A stretch of 64,000 nt of DNA from Collybia mongolica. Taxonomy: Eukaryota; Basidiomycota; Agaricomycetes; Agaricales; Clitocybaceae. Positions 11,157 to 21,298 of this stretch are shown here, piece by piece (the first letter of the stretch is position 1; each line of letters opens with the position of its first letter). The translations under genes were made by a program, and so were the position numbers. Location: contig JAAXNY010000012.1 of assembly GCA_013420905.1 (NCBI GenBank), positions 558,001 to 622,000 on the forward strand, written 5' to 3'. Below the pieces are notes generated by a model. That model had not been told where the DNA came from, ran no database searches, and saw nothing but the letters and a program-made list of their open reading frames with translations.

Positions 11157-13265
11157 ATGACTAGCTTGCTGAGCATGGAGATGACGCTCTCCAGTTCGGG
11201 GACGGGGTCCTAGAGATGGGGAGGCGCCAGTGAGCTTACTAAGGGGGACGATGATGGTGTCACCTACTTTAACGGATTTATACTTAGCCAGGATCCACCC
11301 GGCATTGTATCTCTTCTTCCAGAAGGGGCAGTCCCTCGAATCCGACGGGTGACCGGCGGTTTGACAGTTGATGCACCTGTCTGGGTGAGGGCACGGCTCG
11401 TTACCAGGTGTAGCCGCGATGGGTGGTTTCGCGTTCGGCTGTGCTTTGCAGCACGTGGCCAATACACGATGGAAGTTCTTGGCGTGGTTGCCACCACACT
11501 TCTGACAGTGGATGCTTTTGGAAGGACAAGCCGCCGCTGTAGAGCGGTGCCCGTACCTCCAACAGCAGTTGCACAGGGGCGCCCCAACTCTGGGGGTCGC
11601 CTCTGCGAAGCGGAGCCTATGGGTCCCCCACTGGAATGAGGTTCCCTTGAGCGCTTTAAGATTCAACCCACCCTGTGAGTCGTATATCTCAAAAAAGAGG
11701 TACGCGTTAGACGCGTGACCGGAAGCTTTCACTACTCTGGGTGGAACAGAGTGGTAAAATCGGAGAGCCTTTCTCTGTTCGGGATTACACCATTGAAGCA
11801 GGACGTTGAGTGCGTCTTGCCCAGAGATAGGGATTGGCTTGCCATTCTCCCCTAGTTTGGGTTCGAGGCCGTAGAAGGGGAAGTCAGTGACCATCATAGA
11901 GGATCTGGACAAGCCAGCCTCCACGTAGATTGTGGCATCCTTGACTTCGGTCTGTCCCGCGTTCCACTGGAACCAGCAGTGGATGACCTTGATGTCGGAC
12001 TCGGACGGGATGTTGTCAGCTGTGATAGTAATGCTACCAAGTGATCGTTCCTCATGCAGGATCCGGAGTTTGGACTGTGCCTTTGTGAGGGCATCAGTCA
12101 GGGGAGCGCAGCATGGTTTGAGGTCCCATGGGACTGCGGGAGACGCGAACACTGTCATCGCTTTGCATGACAGGCCGTGGGTAGTGGACTTGCGCTTGTT
12201 AGGAGTGCTCAGACTGGCTGTTTTTGGTGTGAGCAGATCACTCGCACCCATGACCTGATTCGGGTTTGAGTATGGGAAGGCCTGGGCCAACCTGACTAAA
12301 CTCTCCTCGTGCTGAGTGGTCCTGGCTTTCTTCTGGTTGGAAGGGCCTGGGGCCGGCAGGGGGGCACCTGCTACCTGCGAGTATAGCGGGGCCGGCGGCG
12401 CGTACATCCCGTTCCTAAAAGGATTGTTGTCAGGGTTACGTCGTTTAGTTTGCTGGAACTTGCCGGGGCGTCGAGCGCCGGCGGGGTCCGAGCCGCGATG
12501 AGCGAAGGACTGGTGCCTTGATGGGTTAGGCAGCTGGCCGGGAGGGATTTTAGGAGGAGGGTGCCTGGCATGGTGGGCCTGGCGTTCCTCCGCGAGGGCA
12601 GTGCGAATGGAGGTCGCAACACTTTCCATGAACGTCCATGTCGAGGACTGGGGGTCCAAGCCACGGAGAGAGTTCCTGACAAACCCATGTTTGACTAGGC
12701 CACAGATCAGATGACCTGAGGCCTCAACGAGACCATCAGATTCTGAAGTGTTCCACATCTTCCCATTTTGCGCACCAAATTCAAGGAAAGAGGCGATCGC
12801 GCGCACTGAGGAAGCAGCGGATTCGGTGTCGGAAGTCCAAGTCTTTGGATCATGCTGGAATTGGAAGGAATATTGCAGGTCAGCATCATTCCCTTCGGCA
12901 AATGCATCCGTGGGGATGCCTGAGACGTCAATCATCTCGGCATCATCCGTGGGTGCGGCAGCATGGCCTTTGCCCTTGGCGGTCCGCTTAACAGTAGAGT
13001 CTGCGTTATTGGCGGCCTCGAGTTCAGGATCTCCCTCCTCGTCACTTCCGGCGGGAGAGGGGTGGACAGATGAGAAGTTAGCCCTACTGGGCTTCGTCCT
13101 CTGAATGTGTAGAGCCCGCTCCAGGGATTGTCTAGAGAAGCTAATAGCGGGGGATGGAGATTTCGACATAGGGGGTCGGAAGACGGTAGCAGGGTCGACC
13201 ATCCCTGAGCCCCCAGGGGGGTCGGGAGGGTTGGGAGGTTTATCTTTAGAGCGAGAGGCAGGCAT
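11154..13265 (-). CDS. LINE ORF1: gag-like nucleic-acid-binding protein with zinc knuckles
   Basis: 703 aa from the ATG at 13,263-13,265 (MPASRSKDKPPN). The frame is open further upstream, but that part has no ATG and runs into the target duplication. The N-terminal 250 residues are Pro/Ser-rich and likely disordered. Near residues 563-645 are cysteine knuckles: CNCCWRYGH...C, CQKCGGNH and CINCQTAGH...C, the usual set for LINE ORF1. The protein is expected to bind element RNA. It ends in TAA overlapping the ATG of ORF2 by one base. No break is visible. Confidence 0.9.
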   Translation of the reverse strand: MPASRSKDKPPNPPDPPGGSGMVDPATVFRPPMSKSPSPAISFSRQSLERALHIQRTKPSRANFSSVHPSPAGSDEEGDPELEAANNADSTVKRTAKGKGHAAAPTDDAEMIDVSGIPTDAFAEGNDADLQYSFQFQHDPKTWTSDTESAASSVRAIASFLEFGAQNGKMWNTSESDGLVEASGHLICGLVKHGFVRNSLRGLDPQSSTWTFMESVATSIRTALAEERQAHHARHPPPKIPPGQLPNPSRHQSFAHRGSDPAGARRPGKFQQTKRRNPDNNPFRNGMYAPPAPLYSQVAGAPLPAPGPSNQKKARTTQHEESLVRLAQAFPYSNPNQVMGASDLLTPKTASLSTPNKRKSTTHGLSCKAMTVFASPAVPWDLKPCCAPLTDALTKAQSKLRILHEERSLGSITITADNIPSESDIKVIHCWFQWNAGQTEVKDATIYVEAGLSRSSMMVTDFPFYGLEPKLGENGKPIPISGQDALNVLLQWCNPEQRKALRFYHSVPPRVVKASGHASNAYLFFEIYDSQGGLNLKALKGTSFQWGTHRLRFAEATPRVGAPLCNCCWRYGHRSTAAACPSKSIHCQKCGGNHAKNFHRVLATCCKAQPNAKPPIAATPGNEPCPHPDRCINCQTAGHPSDSRDCPFWKKRYNAGWILAKYKSVKVGDTIIVPLSKLTGASPSLGPRPRTGERHLHAQQASH

Positions 13266-13380
13266 ACAGCGCAGGAAAGGGTGGGAGCGGGTGGGCTCAA
13301 CCAGGGAGTAACGGCGATTTGCAACTTTACTATGTGTCAAACCTCCTACCAGGTGGTGGTAAGAGATCAAAGAGGGAATG

Positions 13381-13395
13381 ATTGCCAAGTTTGTT
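13381..13395. repeat. LINE target site duplication (5' side)
   Basis: ATTGCCAAGTTTGTT, identical to 6,818-6,832. Flanking bases differ (G at 13,380, C at 6,817), which fixes the duplication length at 15 bp. Confidence 0.93.
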
Positions 13396-13579
13396 GTTAC
13401 TCCCCATGACAGAGTTGCACTGTCACGTGGACCATCAGCCCGAACCTTGACTCGAACATGGTGGACACTTTCGTGTCATCATTTCCAGTGACTGCTACAA
13501 CTGCTTGAATCATGCCCACCCTACCCTCCCGATTCTTTGTTTGGTCCCGGCTTCAAGACCCGAATTTTTACTATCAAAC

Positions 13580-13965
13580 AAAAGTTTATTTTGAATTTGT
13601 ATGTCAGAACGCGCCAAGGATTCGCCAATGCATGATGTCGTTCGAAAGATGGTAGATTCGCGTTTGTCCTGGTGAGTTTGACCTCATCATAAGCTCCCAT
13701 ATTCACATAAACTCTATAAAAAAATTGAATGCCACAAGGCTTCAAGGAATCGGTGTGCGCTTTTGCTTGAGGTGTTGGTTCGCGTTTCTCCTGACGAGTC
13801 TGACCTCATCATGGGCTTCTAGATTCCTTTTGATATTGTAAGGCAGAACACGTTAAGGAGCAGACGTACAACAACGTTTGGGGAATACGAAGTTCGCGTT
13901 TTTCATGTGGGTGCACACTTCGCCTCAAAGCTCAATCTAGCTTAACCCCATTAAACGAACTCACG
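13580..13965. repeat. Degenerate tandem upstream units, left arm
   Basis: About three diverged copies of a 130-170 nt unit, recognised by CGCGTTTNTCCTGACGAG, TGACCTCATCAT and AGAACACGTTAAGG. They precede the DUF6593-like gene. The same units, in reverse complement, precede the second gene copy at about 17,890-18,290. Role unknown; a repeated promoter-proximal block is possible. Confidence 0.55.
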
Positions 13966-14159
13966 CTTCACAGCCTCCGCTAAATTATCCTGCTTGCTAA
14001 GATGAAGAAAGCCAACCGAGGCCAATACGCTCCTCTACTGCGCACGGCGTATCCTGCACAGCCTTCCACAAACTCTAACAGCTCTTATTTCCCGCACGCC
14101 GCACCGAATAAAAATGCACACTCAACGATCAACCACCTTGACTCCATCCCCGCACCATC

Positions 14160-14852
14160 ATGGAATACCAAGGCTTCCTCCAGAAACCCCTCAGGCTAGA
14201 TTTCGATCGGAACAGCATGAAAGCCGCAAATCTCACCTCCAACTCGCAGCCATACCTCACGATCACGAACCCGGGAAAGACAGGTTACCGCACCGAGATC
14301 CGGGACGCGCTCTCCCAGCGCCTTCTCGTGACGATCCAGCACCGAGAGCTATTATGGGACATCATCACCTTCGCAGATCACCATGGGGGGAAAGCAATCA
14401 GACTTAGCAAGTGGATGAAGGAGGGGACTTTGCCCGATAAATAGTGAGCATTTCTCCGCCGTTCCGTCTTTTTGACCTGAAACTGCTCCCTTAGCCCGGC
14501 GACCTTTATTGATACAGGAGTCGGACACAATTTTTGGAAGCCGGATGTCGATCGGCGATTTGCAGTAAGCTCCCATTTTTTCTAATTTTCTACATCTCGT
14601 CGCTAACCGCAGTTATGTCCGGATCCACAGTTCTACGCCGCACAAGACCTGGCGTACGCATCGCCGCTAGCCTATATGATACACACCGGTCCCACTCCAA
14701 GCATCGTATTGGAGCGCGGCACGGAAAGTATAAGGGACCAGATAATCGCTTCTTTCATTTTGGTGGAGCAGGCGATGAGGATGACTGAGAAAGCTTCGAA
14801 AGTAGGGGAGGGGATCGCTGGTATGGAACGGTCGGAGTTCGGCTTCAAGTGA
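14160..14852 (+). CDS. DUF6593-like protein, copy A (complete)
   Basis: Three exons, 14,160-14,443, 14,495-14,564 and 14,613-14,852, join in frame to 197 aa. Introns have GTGAGC/TTAG and GTAAGC/GCAG borders. The protein is soluble and beta-rich by eye: MEYQGFLQKPL, ANLTSNSQPYLTI, IQHRELLWDIITFADHHGG, then YPATFIDTGVGHNFWKPDVD and IVLERGTESIRDQIIASFI. This pattern (a T-rich first strand, a W...G..VRLS-like block, a 'TF.D..G..Y.WK' strand and a C-terminal 'D.I..SF..VE' strand) resembles the basidiomycete DUF6593 family, which has no known function. I assign the family from memory, with moderate certainty. An inverted copy lies 2.2 kb away. Confidence 0.7.
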
Positions 14853-15222
14853 TGTAATGGCCACCCAGCGATGGGGCATTAGGTGCCAGTCCTCCCCCGG
14901 AGAGGAGGTTGCGAGATTCAGAAGGGAGGCATTTAGTGTGAAACTATCTGTGATATGACGCATCAATGACCTGCAATCATTTGGTAGTGATGTTGCTCTA
15001 GCGTCATATCATCGTAAACCTTGTGTTAATGCCTATTTCTTGCACCTCTCCGCATGGCAACTTGTTTCGCCGGAATGAAACCAGGGGAAAGCTGACCAAG
15101 GCCCTTCCATTCCTATTTTCTACACAGCCACTGACAGCAATAATGCAGCTTCGAATCAGTCGCTGGATTTTAGTGAGGTTCAGATATGTATCGCTCTATC
15201 CAATCGGACAAGATGCGATGCT

Positions 15223-16661
15223 GGAGTTAGGACGACGAGGGGTCTCTTTCAAAACGTCCTTAACAGTCTGTCGAGCTGATTGGGCTGACTCCGAGTATTT
15301 TTCAGTACCAATGGTTGGGAGAAGCAGGGCTCCTGTGGTGCGGTGCTCCTCTTCCATGCTGGTAGTGGGTGTGACGTGTGACAACAATAATATTGTCAGT
15401 AGCTAGATCTGCAGCAAGAGCCTCCGTGTTGTGAGCAGCATTTATGTTTCGGCCAACTATTCAGGGCGGACTCCGGGGAGGTGAAGCTGGTAGACTGCCT
15501 TCCGCATTTGTAAGCTGAGATCAGGTGGTATGAAGGAAGTTTGGGTTCCAGACGACGACTACGCAGTAACCCTCATGCGCATCGTATGGAGATCGGACCC
15601 CCGGTTCTTTGGACTTCCTACGAATTCGAGTATGAAACTGACGAAAATTTGTCAGGGACCTTCTTCATGGCAGACTTGTCCCGAGGCATGATTGTTGTAT
15701 AGGACGACCCTCAACAGAACATCTGTAACCCGAAACAATCCAGAACCCGCACATCAACACGAAAAATGCGCTACTTAAGGTGCTAGCCGACCAAACGCAT
15801 CACTTCTTGTCAACTCAACCATGTCCAAATGAAACCCCCCCTACACCATTAATACAGTCAAACCTGTCATAACCCATACCTACTAAACCCCAGATCTACA
15901 ACCAATATTTAAACTTACGGCTTCCGGAACGCTGTATAAGGAAAGGAATTGCATAGTACTATCGATATGTCTTGCCCGATTTCTGTGCAGAGCTGAGCTC
16001 GTAGCTGCCGGTTGCTCCGAATGGGTATGGGTTATGACAGGTTTGACTGTAACAATAAACAGACAGACACTAGGCACATCAATAAGGCGTTGTAATACTC
16101 TGCGGGAGTCACGGTTATGAGGTGCGACTGCGACTTGTAGGCGAGCGTCAGGCGGTTCTGATTAAAATCCGGCGTGAGTACTTTTGAGATCGTCAGTCCT
16201 CTAAACTTGTTATCATGATTCACGATTCCACCGCCAGATCTAGAAATAAAGGGCTCTTGGTTCCTCAGTGGAGGCTGCGTAGAGCGTACCATGCGCGTCC
16301 AAGAATGGTGTACATTATACAAACAGTGCCGGACCTGGTTTGACCTCTATTGGCCCTCTTCGTCTTGACCAGCAGTAACAGTACCTGGCAAAGGTTGTGA
16401 AAAACAGGGATTGAGGGGAATGGCGCTAGATTGGGATTATTGCGGACCTACATGCCTTTCGACTCTTTGAACTATTCTGACATGAACTGGCAAACATAGG
16501 AACCCAGAGAATAAATTTCAAAAGTCTTCTTGGTCAGTAGTAGCTATTTTTATACGACCTTCAAATTCAGAGTTGGGTTGGGTCATCTCTTCTCATCTTC
16601 GAAGATACCGCTCAGTTGCTGTGTTTCCATCACAAAAAGAGCCTTGCGATCAATATTCAGC
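15223..16661. other. Loop of the palindrome
   Basis: About 1.4 kb not shared between the arms. It holds a MITE (15,855-16,049) and a minus-strand open stretch of 96 codons at 16,032-16,322 (including VLTPDFNQNRLTLAYKSQ) that I cannot identify and that overlaps the MITE at its 3' end. A plus-strand stretch near 15,540-15,640 reads VWVPDDDYAVTLMRIVW without stops but has no gene context. No supported gene. Confidence 0.5.
15855..16049. mobile_element. Small TA-flanked MITE with 26-bp terminal inverted repeats
   Basis: CAGTCAAACCTGTCATAACC... at 15,855-15,880 and its exact reverse complement at 16,024-16,049 bound a 195-bp non-coding element. TA directly flanks both ends (15,853-54 and 16,050-51). 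A TIR starting CAGT with a TA duplication is the Tc1/mariner signature. Too short to code for a transposase, so it would need one supplied from elsewhere. Perfect TIRs suggest it is young. Confidence 0.8.
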
Positions 16662-17033
16662 ATCACATTTTATCCGATTGGGTGGATCAACACATATCTG
16701 ACACTCTCTCAAATCCAGCGACCGATTCGAAGCTTCATTATTGCTGTCAGAGGCTGTGTAGAAAAAGGAAATAAGAATGGAAGGGCTCTTGGTCAACTTT
16801 CCCCTAATTTCATTCCGGAAAAACAAGTTGCCGTGCGGAGAGGTGCGATAAATAGGCATTTACATAGATTATATGATATGAAGTTAGAGTAACGTTGTTG
16901 TTAGGATAGTGGCGCTTCCTATGATGGATATTTTCATACCTCCCTTCCGATTCCCGCGATCTCCGTCTCCGATGACATAGCTTCGGGGGAGGACTGGCAC
17001 CTAATGCCCCATATGCACTGAGTGGCCACGACA

Positions 17034-17610
17034 TCATTTAACGCTCAAGACCAACCGTTCCATGCCAGTCCTTCCCTCCCCTACCTTCGAAGCCTTCTCC
17101 GTCATCCTCATAGCCTGCTCCACCAAGATGAAAGCGATTGTCTGGTCCTCCGTGCCGCGCTCCAATACGATGCTTGGAGTGGGACCGGTGTGTATCATAT
17201 AGGCTAGCGGCGATGCGTACGCCAGGTCCCGTGCGGCGTAGAACTGTGGATCCGGACATAACTGCGGTTAGCGACGAGATGTAGAAAATTAGAAAATGGG
17301 AGCTTACTGCAATACGCCGGTCGACATCCGGCTTCCAAAGATAGTGTCCGACTCCTGTATCAATAAAGGTCGCCGGGCTAAGGGAGCAGTTTCAGGTCAA
17401 AAAGACGGAACGGCGGAGAAATGCTCACTATTTATCGGGTAAGATCCCCTCCTTCATCCACTTGCTAAATCTAACCGCTTTTCCCCCATGGTGATCTGCA
17501 AAGGTGATGATGTCCCATAATAGCTCTCGGTGCTGGATCGTCACGAGGTTTCCCGAGTTCGTGATCGTGAGGTATGGGTGCGAGTTGGAGGTGAGGTTTG
17601 CGGCTTTCAT
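17034..17610 (-). CDS. DUF6593-like protein, copy B (N-terminus damaged)
   Basis: Inverted paralogue of the gene at 14,160-14,852. Exons (high to low): 17,610-17,429, 17,377-17,308, 17,261-17,034. The start codon used in copy A is ACG here, and a TAG lies a few codons later, so only the internal Met at 17,610 remains (MKAANLTSN). Relative to copy A, 15 residues are missing after TITNSG. Exons 2 and 3 stay open, with the same splice sites and two in-frame small deletions; the last residues differ. From the internal Met it would give about 160 aa. It may be a shortened working gene or a pseudogene in an early stage. The retained reading frame despite several indels mildly favours past selection. 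Confidence 0.6.
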
Positions 17611-17889
17611 GCTGTTTCGATCGAAATCCAGCCTAAGGGGCTACCGGAGGAAATCTTGGTGATCCGTCGTCGTGCGGGGGCGGAGTCGAGGTGGTCGATC
17701 CTTGAGCGTGTATTTTGTTTCATGGCGCGGTGTGCGATGAATATTGGTGGATGACTGTGCAGGATCTACCGTGCTCAGTACAGGAACGTGTTGGCCTTGG
17801 TCGTATTTCTTTACCTGCACGAACAGTGGTATTTGGTGGAAGCTGCGAAGCGTGACGATATTGAATGGGATGAAGCTATGTTGAACCTT

Positions 17890-18290
17890 GAGCCGAAGTG
17901 TATACACCCACACTCACCAGGATCAACGCGAGCCTCCTATCCCTCAAATGATGTTGCACGTCGGCTCTTCAACGTGTTCTGACATACAACCTCAAAAGGA
18001 ATCTAGAACGTAGAACTTCATAAGTCTAGAAGCTGATGAAGTCAGATTCGTCAGGAGAAGCGCGAATCTACCACCTCTTAAGCAGTACCGTACACCGATA
18101 CCTTAAACCCTTCTAACATTCAGTTTTCTATACAAAAGGAACTTAGAATTTATGTAAATTTAGAAGTTCATGGTGAGATCAAACTCAACAGGATGAACGC
18201 GAACCTGCTATTTTTCAAAAAACCCCATACATCGGCGGATCCTCGACGCGTTTTGACATACAAATCGAAGGAATCTAGAACTTATGTAAC
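17890..18290. repeat. Degenerate tandem upstream units, right arm
   Basis: About 2.5 copies of a 160-170 nt unit with the landmarks GATCAACGCGAGCCTC, CGTGTTCTGACATAC and AGGAATCTAGAAC. They lie upstream of the minus-strand DUF6593-like copy and mirror 13,580-13,965. Confidence 0.6.
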
Positions 18291-18544
18291 TTCACAAGCT
18301 CAATGGGGTCATATATCATCCGAGCATCAATGGCAAGACGAGTCCCTTCAGTGCCGTTCCAGTTGATGAATGGAATGGATTGCAGCTCGTTGGAACATCA
18401 GGAAGCCCCAGTGTTGAAAAACCTTCGATACCAAACACATGAAACCTGAGGCCTGAAGGTTAAGGCTTTAAAGTTCAAGAAGGTACTTCGCTTACTGCCT
18501 GAGAGTGCGGATGTGGGATCGCGGGCCGAAAGGTCCGGCCGTGG

Positions 18545-18970
18545 TTAGATTGTCTGATAGCCTATAGGGTCGTCGTTCGATTGCGGTTTGCATTGAGATT
18601 CGGTCCGGCTGCAAATTGAAGACATGGGCTCTCCATACTGATACACATCCTTAGCTCCAAATCTGAGAGGAGGCAGAGCGGAAATACTCACAATAGGGGG
18701 CTTGGTATCTACAAACAGCACATAATCAATAAGTTGCGTGGCTTGCAAACCCGTCTTGTCTGAGACCTCGATATGAAAGTTGAACACATGTTGCACTTTG
18801 ATTTTTGTGCCAGGGTCGCATTTGGATTTCAGTCGTTGTATCACGGCGACCCTGAGGTTCGCGCTAACGTTATTAGGAACAGTTAAGGTTGGCTCCCTTC
18901 GGAAGCAACTCGGAACTTGCGGTGAGGTTTCGTTGGCATCTCCGATGACCCGGAATATCCCGTCCCAATC
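18545..18970 (-). pseudogene. Coding-looking fragment, unidentified
   Basis: A long open minus-strand frame reads DWDGIFRVIGDANETSP, EPTLTVPNNVSANLRVAVIQR, KIKVQHVFNFHIEVSD and LIDYVLFVDTKPP. Its amphipathic, beta-strand-like alternation looks like real protein. A GTGAGT donor follows IVD-like sequence near 18,690. A possible upstream exon begins MTEIDFDPDITDN at about 19,161, but I could not join it in frame with canonical sites. It could be a beta-sandwich (arrestin-like) protein. I do not recognise it and cannot say whether it is intact. Confidence 0.35.
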
Positions 18971-19161
18971 TTAGCACTTACTCGCTATCCTCATGGCTCT
19001 CTATCTTTACATTTATCTCGATCTGACTTGAAGGCTTTTAACCTGTCATAGATCCATTCCAACAGAAACAAGGCCAACAGAATATTGACTTCTGTACAGG
19101 CGTGCTCAAAATTACGGACTGGGAATTGTCAGTAATGTCAGGGTCGAAGTCGATTTCAGTC

Positions 19162-21298
19162 ATGTGTTATGTTGAATATTTTCTCCGACGATCAAACCAA
19201 TCAATCCTCTCGAATCTCATTGCTTTAGGGGGTAGGTGCTGGGCACGAGAGGGCCGTGGAGATCCCATGATAGTGCACAAGCTTTCTAATTGTGAGTCAA
19301 CGATGTGGAAATTGAAATAACTGACCGAGAAGATTTGTACGAAATAGCACTGGTATGTACGCCTTTCAAATCTACATCACACTTTTTCTGTTTGTTTTCT
19401 TTTCCCTAGTCTGTGATCGCTGATCCATGCGGCCTCTCCATATGGACTATGCTACACGACCCTTAAATGTGCTTTGTTTAGACAAGACTTCCTTATAATT
19501 GACACTACAACATTGACCGCCCTCCTGTCAGGCAGGGCTTGACATATCCATCGTTGAGGTGGATCATGAGGTTGGATCTTAAACTGGACATGCCTCATCG
19601 TTCTGTTGGAAATCTGTCGAACATTTGACGCTACATGGCGGGATTATTATTCGTGTCCTCATACGTTCCGTCCGATAATCTTCTTCTCACCTAGCCCGGG
19701 CGCACTCTGACTCCGGCATCCGTTAACCAGTCAACGCCAGAAAAATTATGGTGGCATATTAACGTCGAGCATGTACGTTGTTCGTTTTTCTGTGCGCGCC
19801 ATTGTTCGGAATGCAACCGTCGCTATTGGAGTAATGATTGCGCTCCAGTTCGTATCCTTTATGCCTATGTATCGGTGCCGGAAGTGCCGTGTATGTTTGT
19901 TATCTGCCACTCTTAAGATTGTGTGCTTTTTAATTTTTCGGCTGGAGGAGGATGTAGTTTCCCATATGTTTTCTTTTCTTTTACGATACTACTCGGTTGT
20001 TAGTGGCATAAATCAACCGAGATCTGGGAGGGCAACATAGCCACCACAGTGTTCTAAAGTTGGTACTTGACGCTCCGAAATAACTGTCATGATGGAATGA
20101 TGTCATTCGTACATCATTACATAGCATTCCGAGGCATTCATGAAAGTTCGCGAAGGTCCATAAACTTCGGCACTTCCGGGCCATCTCTACACATCACGGG
20201 TCTGCCTTGCGATCAAAGAAGCTGAATGCTCAAGTATGTTCTGGTTCATGGGGGCAGAGCAGAGGGAATTTTCCTAACCCTCTCTGGATTCGTAGCCACG
20301 TTCAATGGAGTGCTTAGCGTTTAGTGCAGTTTTTGTGCTTGGTATGGAAGTGCGAAGGGATGCTTTGTATTCGGGAGATCCGCCGCCTTTGCTAGGCAAC
20401 TCGTGCGGGATTGCTTTGTCCGAGTTCATGGGCCTGAAGTTGACAGCCCGGATGCATTAATGAGCGAAGAAGGTGCCACATGATAACTTACACACCGTCA
20501 AGGACGAAGTGGAGCCAAGTTATTCGCGAACACCCCAAGCTGATCATGGCTGTTCAGGATGTTCCTGAATAGATGGGGCTTGGTTGGCTGTATGGTGTGA
20601 GGAATTGTAGCTCCGGGTAAGGCTTGGTAGATGCAGTACTGGACGGTGTGTCTTGGGAAGGAATAGTGAAGAAGCGATGGAGAATAAGCACGAGCGAGTG
20701 TCTTCTGAAGCAATGGATACCTAGAAAAGGCTGATTGATATACACCCGCGGAACTTGATGTGATGAATCGAGAATAGCCAAGCGAAGCGGGGAGTTGTTT
20801 GGCATCTGGCGTTCGAAATGCTGAGAAATTAACAAAGCTAACATTGAAGGCCCGACGTTCGGCAGAGATTCATGCCGGGAGTGCCCTCCATTTATGCATC
20901 CTCTCCTGTGTTTGATCCATTTGGATTTACTGAGAGATACGTCTCGGATCGACAATCTCCGCATGTTCGTACTATTGCCTGCGCGCGTAAATAGGCCTTC
21001 GAGGTTAATTGATGTCTGTTATTTTGGGAAGGGAGGATTCCGTTGTCCTTTGTTTAGCACCGCACAAAAAACGGGAGGGTCACTTTGGGTGTGAAAATGC
21101 TTTAAACTTTTTAGGTCCGGGTTCCATTTCGGTTATTCGATGATCGGTTGGGGCCCTTTCTATTCGGTTCGTAATCAGTCAAGATTTTATGGTCGGCCCT
21201 GCGGAGTTTGATTTTCCAAAATTCGTCCTCTTAAATATCCACGATGACCCGTCGAATGACCCGAAAATTCCGTTCCCTCTCTTGCATTTTTCAAACGA
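19162..21298. other. Gene-poor intergenic stretch
   Basis: About 2.1 kb of mixed composition. Short frames on both strands (for example 136 codons on the minus strand at 20,554-20,964) have no recognisable domain or splice support. No repeat was evident by eye. Confidence 0.5.

Larger units (their letters stand above)
6833..13380 (-). mobile_element. Tad1-like non-LTR (LINE) retrotransposon, near full length
   Basis: A 6.55-kb element inserted on the minus strand. It has a 115-nt leader, ORF1 (gag-like), ORF2 (endonuclease, reverse transcriptase, RNase H, C-terminal CCHC), a 3' UTR of about 460 nt and an A-tail (T-run 6,831-6,846 on the plus strand). A perfect 15-bp target duplication flanks it. 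Element order and the C-terminal RNase H fit fungal Tad1-clade LINEs. Its high CpG content and the identical target duplication argue for a recent insertion, unlike the CpG-stripped repeats at both ends of the window. The only coding defect I find is one TGA in ORF2 at 10,216-10,218. It interrupts no recognisable gene. Confidence 0.93.
13580..15222. repeat. Left arm of a 4.7-kb imperfect palindrome
   Basis: Reverse complement of 16,662-18,290 with scattered substitutions and small indels. Matching landmarks: the repeated GACCTCATCATGGGCTTCT-type upstream blocks, the whole DUF6593-like gene with both introns, and the downstream block CATGGCAACTTGTTTCGCC. The outer boundary is near 13,580 (TTTGTATGTCAGAACGCG) and the inner boundary near 15,222 (AAGATGCGATGCTG). 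It is a DNA-level inverted duplication, because introns are included. Confidence 0.85.
16662..18290. repeat. Right arm of the imperfect palindrome
   Basis: Inverted copy of 13,580-15,222. Compared with the left arm it carries an in-frame 45-nt deletion in exon 1 of the gene, a 9-nt and a 3-nt deletion in exon 3, and a lost start codon. Confidence 0.85.

Noticed and set aside
12932..13324. Pro/Leu-rich 130-codon minus-strand frame overlapping the LINE ORF1 start
   Set aside because: Shadow of ORF1 in another frame; ORF1 carries the zinc knuckles and the TAATG junction.
14002..14199. 65-codon frame just upstream of DUF6593-like copy A
   Set aside because: It corresponds to the 5' leader of the gene, and its counterpart in the inverted copy is not conserved as protein.
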